DNA of 5,594 nt from Chloroflexota bacterium (lineage in GTDB: Bacteria; Chloroflexota; Anaerolineae; B4-G1; DUEL01): assembly GCA_017743275.1 (NCBI GenBank), contig JAGHZG010000137.1, positions 1 to 5,594 on the forward strand, read 5' to 3'. Position numbers and translations under genes: made by a program. The notes beneath the pieces are model-generated. The model was not told where the DNA came from. It searched no databases and was given only the letters and a program-made list of their open reading frames with translations. Below are positions 1 to 5,594 of the stretch, piece after piece. The stretch's first letter is position 1, and each line of letters begins with the position of its first letter.

Positions 1-2
1 TG

Positions 3-3000
3 CGAACCCGAACCCTGTTGACCATCGGCCTGGTCACCGCCGCCCTGACGGCCATCCTGGGCCTCCTCTTCTCCCAGACCCTCCTGCGGGCCTTCGCGGA
101 GGCGGAGGTCCGGGATACGGAGCGGGACGTCCATCACGCCCGGATGTTCCTGACGGACGAACTGCGGGCCATGGACGTCCTCAACCACGACTGGGCCTCC
201 TGGGACGACACCTACGCGTTCATTGAGGACGCCAACCCCGCCTACATCCGCGCCAATCTCACCGACGCGACCTTCCAGAACACCCATCTCAACCTGATGC
301 TCTTCGTCCACACCTCCGGCCGCGTGGTCTGGGCCGGCGCGTACGACCTGGAGGCGAGCCGGGAGGTGCCCGTCCCCCAGGGGGTGTACGACGCGCTGGG
401 GCTCCTGGCCCGCCCCACCGAAGAGGGCCAGCGCGGTCTGCTCCTGCTGCCCGAGGGCGTCCTCCTGGTGACCGCGCGCCCCATCCTGACTTTCGAGGAC
501 CAGGGCCCGGCGCGCGGTGCAGTGGTCTTCGGCCGTTACCTGAACTCCGACATCCAGGCCCGGATCAGTGCCCATCTGGACCTCTCCGTCACTGCCCACC
601 GGGCCGACCGCCCCCAGGACTGGCCCGACGACCTGCGCGCGGCCTACCCCTCCCTCTCCCCGGAGGCGCCGGTTCTGGCCCGCCCCCTGGACGATGCCCG
701 CATCGCCGGGTACGGGCTGATGACCGACCTCTACGGCCGCCCGGCGCTGATCCTGCGCACCGAGGGCCCCCGCGACATCGTCGCCCGGGGCCGCATGGCC
801 CTCCAGTATCTGGTCGTCACGACGGCCGCGCTGGGCCTGCTGGTGACGCTGGCGGCCGTCCTCCAGATAGACCGCTCCGTCCTGGCCCGCCTGGCGGCCC
901 TGCGGGCCGACGTGCGGGCCGTCGGCGCGGAGGGTGAACTCCGGCGGCGGGTGGCCGTGCGCGGCCGGGACGAACTGGCCGACCTGGCCCGCGCCTTCAA
1001 CGAGACGCTGGACGCGCTGGAAGCGGCCCGGCGGGAGCGGGAGGAGCAGGAGGCCCAACTCCGCCGCCTGGCCGAAAATTCTCCAGACGTGATCTACCGC
1101 CTGATCCTTTCACCTTTCCGTCCTTTATATGTCTCTCCCGCCGTGACCAGCCTTCTTGGCTACCCGCCCGAAGAGTTTTACAAAGATAGGGATCTCCCCT
1201 ACCGGCTCATTCATCCGGATGACCATGCCCTCCTCCAGGCTGCCCTGCGTCTGGACATTCCGCCAGAGCAACCCCTGGTCCTGCGCTGGGTCAGCCGTAG
1301 CGGGCAGGTGGTCTGGGCGGAGCACCGCCACTTCGTGGTCTACGACGAGGCGGGCCGCGCCGTCGCCGTGGAGGGCATCGCCCGCGACATCACTGCCCAG
1401 AAGCAGGCAGAGGAGGAACTGGCCCATCTCAACGCCGTCCTGCGGGCCATCCACAACATCAACCAGGCCATCGCACGGGAGCGGGACCGGGAGCGCCTTC
1501 TCCAGCAGGCCTGCGAGGAACTGGTCCGGACGCGGGGATACACCGGGGCCTGGTGCGTGGCAACCGATGAGGCCGGCCGGGCCGTCCGGGGGAGCGCGGC
1601 CGGCTGCGTCCAGGAGGGCTTCCCAGCCCTGCTGCAGGCCTGGACGGCCGGGACTCCCCCCGATTGCGCCCGGCAGGCCCTGGCCGTTCCCGACCCGGTG
1701 ATCACCCCCGACCCCATGGCCTGCACGGCCTGTCCCCTCCGGTTCCCCTACCGGGGCGCCGCCGCGCTCACCGTCCGTATGGCGTACGGGGGCCGGGTCT
1801 ACGGCGTCCTCTCCGTCGCCCTGCCAGCGGGTATCCCCCCGTCCTCCGAGGAACAGCGCCTCCTGGCCGAGGTGGCCAGCGACCTGGCCTTCGCCCTCCA
1901 CTCCCTGGAGCAGGAGGAGGCCCTCCGGGAGAGCGAGGAGCGTTTCCGCCTCCTGGCCGAGCACGCGCTGACCGGCATCTACCTCATCCAGGACGGCCTG
2001 CTCCGGTACGTCAACCCCGCCGGAGCCCGGATGTTCGGCTACGAGCCGGAGGAACTCATAGACCGCCTGGGGCCGCTGGACGTGGTGGCCCCCGAAGACC
2101 GGGAGCAGGTCGCGGAGAACATTCGGAAACGGCTGACGGGCGAAGCGCTGAGCGTCCGCTACACCGTCCAGGGGCTGCGCAAGGACGGCTCCCGCTTCCC
2201 CTGCGAGGTCCTGGGCACCCGCGTGGAGTACCGGGGCCGTCCGGCCATCCTGGGCACCGTGCTGGACCTGACCGACCGGGTGCGGGCCGAGGAGGCGGTC
2301 CGGCGCCAGGCCGCCCAGACGGAGGCCCTCCGCCAGATCGGCCTGGAACTCTTCGCCCAGACGGACCTGAACGTCCTCCTCCCCTCCATCGTCCGGCGGG
2401 CGCTGGACCTGGTGGGCGGAAGCGCCGGAGGGCTCTACCTGTACCGGCCCGAAGCGGATGTCCTGGAGTGGGTGGTCTCCGTCGGCCCAGACCAGCCCCC
2501 TCTGGGCACCTGCCTGCGCCCCTCCGAGGGGGGCATCGCCTGCCGGGTCTGGGAGACGGGCCGCCCCTTCTGGGTGGACGACTATCAGCACTGGGAGGGC
2601 CGCGCGGCCCGGTACGCCGATTATCCCTGGACGGCGGTCATCGGTGTGCCGGTGCGCCGGGGGGAGGAGATGCTGGGCGTCCTGGTCCTCCTGGCGGACC
2701 CGCCCCGCACCTTCTCCCCGGCCGACGCCGACGTCCTGGAACTCTTCGCCGCCCAGACGGCGGTCGCCCTCACCAACGCCCGTCTCTACGACGAGGTCCG
2801 GCGGGAGCGGGAGCACCTGGATTTCCTCCACCAACTGGGCCAGCGCCTCTCCGCTACCCTGGACGTGCGGGCCGTCGCCCGGGAGGCCCTGGAGACCCTC
2901 CGCGCGATGACGGAGGCCGACCAGGGGGTCATCTGCCTGGCCGAACCGGGCACCTCCCGCCTGCGCATCATCGCCGCCACCGGCCACGACGAGGCCTCCG

Positions 3001-5594
3001 TAGAGGAACTGGACCGGCGCCTCCAACTGCGGGTCGGCCAGGGACTGACGGGCTGGGTCGCCCTCCACCGCCAGGCCGCCGTCGTGGACGACGTCTCCCG
3101 GGACGACCGCTGGCTGGTGGTCCGGGGGTTGGACGAAGAAGTCCGCTCCGCCGTCAGCGTTCCCCTCCTCTTCGGGGAGGAACTGGTCGGCGTGATGTCG
3201 CTGGGGAGCCTGCGGGAGGCGGCCTTCACCCCCGACCACGTCCGCCTGTTAGAGGCCGCCGGGGCCGTCCTGGCGGGGGCCCTCCTCAACGCCCGCCTCT
3301 ATGAGCAGGAGCGGGCCGCCCGCCAGCGCCTGGAGGCCCTTTACCGCATCGGCCAGGCCGTCAATTCCACCCTGGACCCCGCCCTCATCCTGGACCAACT
3401 CACCGGTGAGGCCATGCGGGCCACCGGCGCCACCCACGGCTCGGTCCTGGTGCCCGACCCGGAGCGGGGCGTCTTTGAGCGCCGCTCCCTGCGGGGCTAT
3501 TCCCCGGAGGAACGGAGCCGGGCCATCGCTCAACCGTTGAGCCTGGATAGAGGGATCAACGGCCGCGCCTACCGCCTGCGCCAGGGCGTCTACGTCCCCG
3601 ATGTCCGGCAGGACCCGAACTACTTCCCGCTCATCTCCACCACCCGCTCCGAACTGGTCCTGCCCCTCATGCGGGGCGACCGCATCCTGGGCCTCCTGGA
3701 CCTCCAGAGTCCCCAGGTGGACGCGTTCCGGGACGTGGATATGGGGTTCCTGCGCGCGCTGGCGGACCAGGTGGCGGTCGCGCTGGAGAACGCCCGCCTC
3801 TATCAGGAGGAGCGCCGCCGGTCCCAGGAGCAGGAAATCCTGGCGCTGATCGCCACCGCGCTGAACACCCTGCAAGTCCGCCGCGCCTTCCCCATCCTGG
3901 TCCGGGGCCTGCAGGAACTCACCGGCTGCGACCGGGTCGCCGTGGCCCTGCTGGAGGACGACCGCGCCCACTACCGCATCTCCGTCCTGGAGACGCCCTA
4001 CCCCGTCCTGACGGAGGGGACCGTCCTGCCCCTCTCCACCACCCCGGTCTGGGACGACCTGCTGGGGGGCCAGCCCCGCTTCTGCCCCGATATGGGGGCC
4101 GAGGTGGAATACGAGGCCATCCGGGCCCTCTACGATGCGGGCTTCCGCTCCTACGTCAGCCTGCCCCTCTGGGCAGGGGGGCGGGTCATCGGCGCACTTC
4201 ACCTGGTCAGCCTCCGGGAGCAGAACTTCCGCCGGGAGCAGGTGCCCGTCCTCCAGCGGGTCGCCGACGCGCTGGCGGCGGCGATAGAGAACGAGCGGCT
4301 CTACCGGGCAGAGCGGGAGCAGCGGGAACTGGCCCAGGCCCTGGCTGAATCTGCTGCTGTCATCACCCGTACCCTGGACCCGACGCAAATGCTGGAACAG
4401 ATTATAGAGCAGGTGGCGCGGGTGGTGCCCGGCGATGCATTCAACGTGATGCTGGTGGAAGATGGCAGCGCCCGCATCGTCCGTTGGCGAGGGTATGAAG
4501 GGTTCGGGGCGGAGGAGTGGGTCGCGGCGGCGGTGCTCCCCGTCGCCGATTTGCCCAACCTGTGGGAGATGGTGCGGACGGGCGAGCCGGTGCTGGTCCC
4601 CGATACCCACGCCGACCCCCACTGGGCTCGGATAAGGGGTCTGGAGTGGGTTCGTTCCTATGTCGCCGCACCCATTGTGATCAGGGGAATCACGGTGGGC
4701 TTCCTGAACGTGGACGGTACCCGCCCCCACCAGTTCGGCCCCGCCGATGCCGCGCGCCTGAAGGCATTCGCGGACCAGGTGGCCATCGCGCTAGAGAACG
4801 CCCGCCTCTACACCGAACTGCGCCACTACGCGGGGACGCTGGAGGAGCAGGTGCGGGAGCGGACGGCGCAACTGGCCGCCCAGTACGCCCGGCTGGAGGC
4901 CATCCTCCGCAGCACCGGCGACGGCATCCTTCTCACCGACGCCCGGGGGGAGATTCTCCAGGCCAATCCCGTTGCTCAGAGGTGGCTGGCCCGGGACCTG
5001 GCGCCGGAGGATGCCCGGAAGTTGCAGGAGGCCATCCGGCGGGTAGCCCGGCGGGCCCAGGAGCGGCCCGAGGAGATAGTGGAACTCCCAGGGCTGGACC
5101 TGCAGGTGCGGGCCTCCCCCATTGAGGGCCCCGACGGGGAGGAGACCGCCGTCGTCGTCCTCCACGACGTCACCCAGTTCAAGACCCTGGAGCGGCTGCG
5201 CACCCGCTTCATCTCCAACATCTCCCACGAACTGCGCACCCCTCTCACCACTATCAAGACCTACCTCTACTTCCTGCGGGAGACGCCCGACCTGCTCCCC
5301 CAGTGCCTGGACATTCTGGAGCGGGAAGCGGACTGGCAGGCCCGTCTGGTGGAGGACGTGCTGGAGATTTCCCGGCTGGATTCGGGCGCCCTCCGGATGC
5401 ATTTCAGCCCGGTGGGGCTCAACGCGCTGGCGGCGGAGGTGGTAGACGCCCAGCGGCCCCTGGCGCTGGCCCAGGGGCTGGTGCTGGAATACCGCCCGGC
5501 GGAGGCGGAGCCGGTGGCCTGGGGAGACCCCGACGGGCTCCGCATAGTGCTGATCAACCTGGTCCGCAACAGCATCCAGTACACCCCAGCGGGC
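3..5594 (+). CDS. Giant multi-domain sensor histidine kinase (CHASE4-HAMP-PAS-GAF-PAS-GAFx5-PAS-HisKA-HATPase), partial at both ends
   Basis: Membrane-bound sensor kinase of a two-component system, expected to autophosphorylate on a histidine and pass the phosphoryl group to a response regulator not seen here. The frame is open for 1864 codons without a stop; neither start nor stop codon is inside the window. Visible order: TM1 (residues 5-28), CHASE4 (about 35-190), TM2 (267-287), HAMP (288-341), PAS1 (353-466), GAF1 (480-636), PAS2 (643-765), GAF2 (774-929), GAF3 (940-1100), GAF4 (1110-1267), GAF5 (1277-1434), GAF6 (1445-1603), coiled coil (1604-1630), PAS3 (1628-1727), HisKA (1730-1798) with H1742 in SHELRTPLT, and the N-box region of HATPase_c (1840-1864). 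The N-terminus is nearly complete because TM1 starts at once; some 80 or more residues of the kinase domain are missing at the C-end. Most histidine kinases have 400-900 residues, so this is exceptionally long. Third codon positions are mostly G or C throughout, supporting one uninterrupted gene. The ligands and the cognate regulator cannot be named. Confidence 0.97.
15..86 (+). other. Transmembrane helix 1 (N-terminal anchor)
   Basis: Residues 5-28 form an uninterrupted hydrophobic stretch rich in Leu, Ala, Ile, Val and Gly. It follows the basic R-T-R-T at residues 1-4 and is followed by the charged segment from R29. Positive charge before the helix predicts a cytoplasmic N-terminus, with the next region outside the membrane. 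It acts as an uncleaved anchor paired with TM2; I see no convincing signal-peptidase site. Confidence 0.9.
105..572 (+). other. CHASE4 extracytoplasmic sensor domain
   Basis: Residues about 35-190, lying between the two membrane helices, resemble the CHASE4 family of predicted extracellular sensor domains. The diagnostic segment is D63-W64-A-S-W67-D68-D69-T70-Y71, followed by the N78-P-A-Y81-I-x-x-N85-L pattern, then the core strand around residues 98-110 (LMLFVH.SGRVVW) and Y114-D115-L116. The core closes near G172-R178, where a hydrophobic strand precedes Y-L-N-S-D. The whole outside loop spans residues 29-266; its tail (residues 236-260, IAGYGLMTDLYGRPALIL) is the usual segment leading into TM2 in CHASE4 kinases. 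The CHASE4 ligand is unknown as a family matter, so none is proposed. Confidence 0.88.
801..863 (+). other. Transmembrane helix 2
   Basis: Residues 267-287 form a second hydrophobic helix of Leu, Val, Ala and Gly with no charged residue. It is preceded by R257-D-I-V-A-R-G-R264 and followed by the D290-R291 start of HAMP. It links the extracytoplasmic CHASE4 domain to the cytoplasmic signalling stack. Confidence 0.92.
864..1025 (+). other. HAMP linker domain
   Basis: Residues 288-341, directly after TM2, have the HAMP pattern: an amphipathic first helix (VLARLAALRADVRAV), a connector with the basic RRRV stretch, then the D323-E324-L325 motif before the second helix and the conserved F332-N333. 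The charged helix that follows (residues 340-353, many Glu and Arg) is a probable coiled-coil extension into PAS1. By family knowledge, HAMP domains convert TM2 movement into a change of helix packing that downstream domains read. Confidence 0.93.
1059..1400 (+). other. PAS domain 1 with PAC end
   Basis: Residues 353-466 form a canonical PAS S-box: the entry L-x-x-L-A-E-N-S-P-D362-V-I-Y, then the Y-V-S-P-A-V-T-S-L-L-G-Y387 helix, 'IHPDD' at 403-407, and a closing G458-I-A-R-D462-I-T that is the usual PAS/PAC exit. No heme, flavin or other cofactor residue can be recognised, so the ligand is unknown. The first part (nt 1081-1200) has markedly lower GC than the rest of the gene and holds two of its rare codons, which may point to a different history. 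Confidence 0.92.
1440..1910 (+). other. GAF domain 1, cysteine-rich variant with a CxxC pair
   Basis: Residues 480-636 are a GAF domain of a subtype that differs from the five later ones. It opens with the helix 'AIHNINQAI' (482-490) and RERLLQQAC504, then G512-Y-T-G-A-W-C518. Further cysteines are C535, C555, C574 and C577, the last two in C574-T-A-C577-P-L. It ends with the GAF strand pair Y595-G-G-R-V-Y-G-V-L-S-V605 and a terminal helix L620-H633. Six of the 13 cysteines visible in the whole protein lie here. From memory, related GAF domains in other PAS/GAF kinases also carry a C-x-x-C-P-L element. Metal, redox or disulfide sensing is possible but is inference only. Confidence 0.82.
1929..2297 (+). 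other. PAS domain 2
   Basis: Residues 643-765 start with the textbook S-box entry E643-S-E-E-R-F-R-L-L-A-E. The PAS core follows: G658-I-Y-L-I-Q-D-G, Y669-V-N671-P, F678-G-Y680-x-P-E-E-L, P697-E-D-R, the R726-K727-D-G-S-R731 turn, and the exit G751-T-V-L-D755-L-T757. It is a complete, ordinary PAS fold lying between GAF1 and the five-GAF array. No cofactor signature is visible. Confidence 0.94.
2322..2789 (+). other. GAF domain 2 (first of five in tandem)
   Basis: Residues 774-929. Key landmarks are the entry helix from L776 to G805, strand L811-Y-L-Y-R-P, the loop L838-R-P-S-E-G-G-I-A-C847-R-V-W850-E-T-G-R-P, V858-D-D-Y861, the strands A878-V-I-G-V-P883 and M890-L-G-V-L-V-L, and the exit helix F915-A-A-Q-T-A-V-A-L-T-N925-A-R-L-Y929. 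In similar GAF domains the loop usually reads PGEG; here it is P840-S-E-G. C837 and C847 sit on either side of this loop. No NKFDE cyclic-nucleotide motif is present. Confidence 0.92.
2820..3302 (+). other. GAF domain 3
   Basis: Residues 940-1100. The entry is F941-L-H-Q-L-G-Q-R-L-S-A-T-L-D954, followed by the strand G975-V-I-C-L, the loop V1011-G-Q-G-L-T-G-W1018-V-A, V1028-D-D-V1031, D1034-D-R-W1037, the strand pair S1049-A-V-S-V-P-L and L1061-V-G-V-M-S-L, and the exit helix ending N1096-A-R-L-Y1100. The G-x-G-L-x-G-W-V pattern is typical of small-molecule-binding bacterial GAF domains, but the ligand is not predictable. Confidence 0.93.
3330..3803 (+). other. GAF domain 4
   Basis: Residues 1110-1267. 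The entry L1110-E-A-L-Y-R-I-G-Q-A-V-N-S-T-L-D1125 matches the entry of GAF3 in style. The core has the strand H1145-G-S-V-L-V-P, the loop R1183-G-I-N-G-R-A-Y, V1198-P-D-V1201, D1204-P-N-Y1207, the S1216-E-L-V-L-P1221-L strand, I1228-L-G-L-L-D-L-Q-S, and the exit helix L1253-A-D-Q-V-A-V-A-L-E-N1263-A-R-L-Y1267. The S-E-L-x-x-P-L element is typical of this widespread GAF subgroup. Its last 41 bp are almost the same as the end of GAF6. Confidence 0.94.
3762..3802 (+). repeat. 41-bp near-identical seam, copy A (end of GAF4)
   Basis: This stretch encodes the GAF4 exit helix, from A1254-D-Q-V to the Y1267 of NARLY. It matches the end of GAF6 (4770-4810) at 38 of 41 bases by eye. Two differences are adjacent (GG versus CA, changing Val to Ile) and one is silent (CTG versus CTA). 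It is coding repeat, not a mobile element, and suggests duplication or conversion between GAF units. Confidence 0.85.
3831..4304 (+). other. GAF domain 5
   Basis: Residues 1277-1434. It starts with the helix I1279-L-A-L-I-A-T-A-L-N and continues with C1309-D-R-V-A-V-A-L-L, the long acidic-aromatic loop around Y1324 to L1344, Y1377-D-A-G-F-R-S-Y1384-V-S-L-P1388-L, the strand V1395-I-G-A-L-H-L-V-S, and the exit helix A1421-D-A-L-A-A-A-I-E-N1430-E-R-L-Y1434. It is more diverged from its neighbours than GAF4 and GAF6 are from each other: it lacks the V-x-D-V segment, and its exit motif reads NERLY instead of NARLY. Confidence 0.9.
4335..4811 (+). other. GAF domain 6
   Basis: Residues 1445-1603. 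The entry is A1446-L-A-E-S-A-A-V-I-T-R-T-L-D1459-P. The core has A1479-F-N-V-M-L-V, W1495-R-G-Y1498-E-G, V1524-R-T-G-E-P-V-L-V-P1533-D-T, W1541, S1552-Y-V-A-A-P1557-I, I1563-T-V-G-F-L-N-V-D, and the exit helix F1589-A-D-Q-V-A-I-A-L-E-N1599-A-R-L-Y1603. By hand count, GC over nt 4321-4500 is 111/180, lower than much of the surrounding gene, with codons such as ATA, ATT and CAA that are uncommon elsewhere. The domain ends the array and feeds a coiled coil into PAS3. Confidence 0.93.
4770..4810 (+). repeat. 41-bp near-identical seam, copy B (end of GAF6)
   Basis: Direct-repeat partner of 3762-3802, encoding A1590-D-Q-V-A-I-A-L-E-N-A-R-L-Y1603. The spacing between copies is 1008 bp, exactly 336 codons or two GAF units, so the copies are in register within the array. 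Confidence 0.85.
4812..4892 (+). other. Coiled-coil connector between GAF6 and PAS3
   Basis: Residues 1604-1630 are helical, charged and have hydrophobic residues at heptad-like spacing (L1606, L1613, V1617, L1624, L1631). They include L1613-E-E-Q-V-R-E-R-T-A-Q-L1624, a common linker leading into the last PAS or HisKA of sensor kinases. The likely role is to pass the state of the GAF array to PAS3 and the kinase core as a parallel two-helix bundle in the dimer. Confidence 0.75.
4884..5183 (+). other. PAS domain 3 (compact, next to the kinase core)
   Basis: Residues 1628-1727. The entry L1631-E-A-I-L-R-S-T-G-D-G1641-I-L-L-T-D1646 and A1647-R-G-E-I-L-Q-A-N1655-P-V-A are standard for PAS. The exit V1717-V-V-L-H-D1722-V-T-Q-F-K-T-L-E runs directly into the HisKA helix. 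At about 100 residues it is shorter than PAS1 and PAS2, with a reduced middle (residues 1664-1692, rich in Arg and Glu). This position is typical of the PAS that directly gates the kinase. Confidence 0.9.
5190..5396 (+). other. HisKA dimerisation and phosphoacceptor domain
   Basis: Residues 1730-1798. The H-box is F1736-I-S-N-I-S-H1742-E-L-R-T-P-L-T, with H1742 (nt 5226-5228) as phosphoacceptor. E1743 follows it, and T1746 at H+4 fits the ExxT pattern linked to response-regulator phosphatase activity in HisKA kinases. The second helix contains L1782-V-E-D-V-L-E-I-S-R-L-D1793-S-G, the classic end of HisKA. All expected residues are intact, so kinase activity is predicted provided the missing catalytic domain is complete. 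Confidence 0.96.
5520..5594 (+). other. HATPase_c catalytic domain, N-terminal part only (N-box)
   Basis: Residues 1840-1864 hold W-G-D1842-P-D-G-L-R-I-V-L and the N-box I1851-N1852-L-V-R-N1856-S-I-Q-Y-T-P-A-G1864. N1852 and N1856 are the Asn positions that coordinate Mg-ATP in this family. The window ends here, so the G1, F and G2 boxes are not visible and an intact ATP-binding lid cannot be confirmed. Confidence 0.92.

Noticed and set aside
1125..3239. 704-codon minus-strand open frame
   Set aside because: It sits codon for codon opposite the sensor kinase, ends where the sense strand uses TTA, and its translation is a low-complexity Gly/Asp/Gln/Pro-rich product with no recognisable domain.
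1664..3304. 546-codon plus-strand frame offset from the kinase frame
   Set aside because: Its translation is mostly Gly, Pro and Arg, typical of an off-frame reading of GC-rich DNA; it lies inside GAF1-GAF3.
3249..4730. 493-codon minus-strand open frame
   Set aside because: Same antisense register; it ends at the sense TTA at 3249 and overlaps GAF3-GAF6, whose sense motifs are unmistakable.
2322..4811. Phytochrome or cyclic-nucleotide-binding role for the GAF domains
   Set aside because: No conserved bilin-attachment Cys-His context and no PHY domain follow. The NKFDE motif of cNMP-binding GAF domains is absent; there is no Asn-Lys pair anywhere in the array.
4517..5125. 202-codon plus-strand offset frame
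   Set aside because: Low-complexity Gly/Arg/Pro product, wholly inside GAF6-PAS3 of the real gene.
4791..5402. 203-codon minus-strand open frame
   Set aside because: Same antisense register, stopped by the sense CTA at 4791. It overlaps PAS3 and the H-box.
1..5594. Frameshift, pseudogene, CRISPR, tRNA or insertion-sequence content
   Set aside because: The reading frame is continuous and every domain keeps its key residues. I saw no regularly spaced short repeats, cloverleaf sequence, inverted terminal repeats or transposase motifs. The repeats present are coding GAF seams.

Overview
The window lies entirely inside one protein-coding gene. A single plus-strand reading frame (codons starting at position 3) runs from edge to edge: 1864 codons with no stop, open at both ends. 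Residue n of the visible protein starts at nucleotide 3n, and that numbering is used throughout. The other long open stretches, including a 704-codon one on the minus strand, are shadows of this frame in GC-rich DNA. There is no intergenic DNA, RNA gene, mobile element, CRISPR array, promoter or terminator to describe.

The product is a very large hybrid-input, membrane-anchored sensor histidine kinase. From N- to C-terminus it has: TM helix 1; an extracytoplasmic CHASE4 sensor; TM helix 2; HAMP; PAS1; a cysteine-rich GAF1; PAS2; five tandem GAF domains (GAF2-GAF6); a short coiled coil; PAS3; a HisKA dimerisation/phosphoacceptor domain with a clear H-box (H1742); and the beginning of the HATPase_c catalytic domain. 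The window ends in or just after the N-box, so the ATP-lid motifs and anything beyond (for example a receiver domain) are outside it. The 5' end is probably within a few codons of the true start.

Inferred function: an extracytoplasmic signal read by CHASE4 passes through TM2 and HAMP, is combined with cytoplasmic inputs from three PAS and six GAF domains, and sets autophosphorylation of H1742. The phosphoryl group would then go to a response regulator that is not visible here. No ligand can be assigned from sequence.

Organism: very GC-rich DNA, an extreme preference for Arg over Lys (8 Lys in 1864 residues), and the CHASE4-HAMP-PAS-multiGAF-HisKA design with repeated 'NARLY' GAF ends fit a high-GC bacterium. 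The style recalls Chloroflexota (Anaerolineae/Thermoflexia-like). That is a judgement from familiarity, not a database result.

Points worth a second look: the six-cysteine GAF1 with a CxxC pair; the near-regular 167-171-residue GAF repeat; a 41-bp seam shared by GAF4 and GAF6 at 38/41 identity; a sharp GC dip with two of the gene's rare codons in PAS1; and an 859-residue stretch without lysine.
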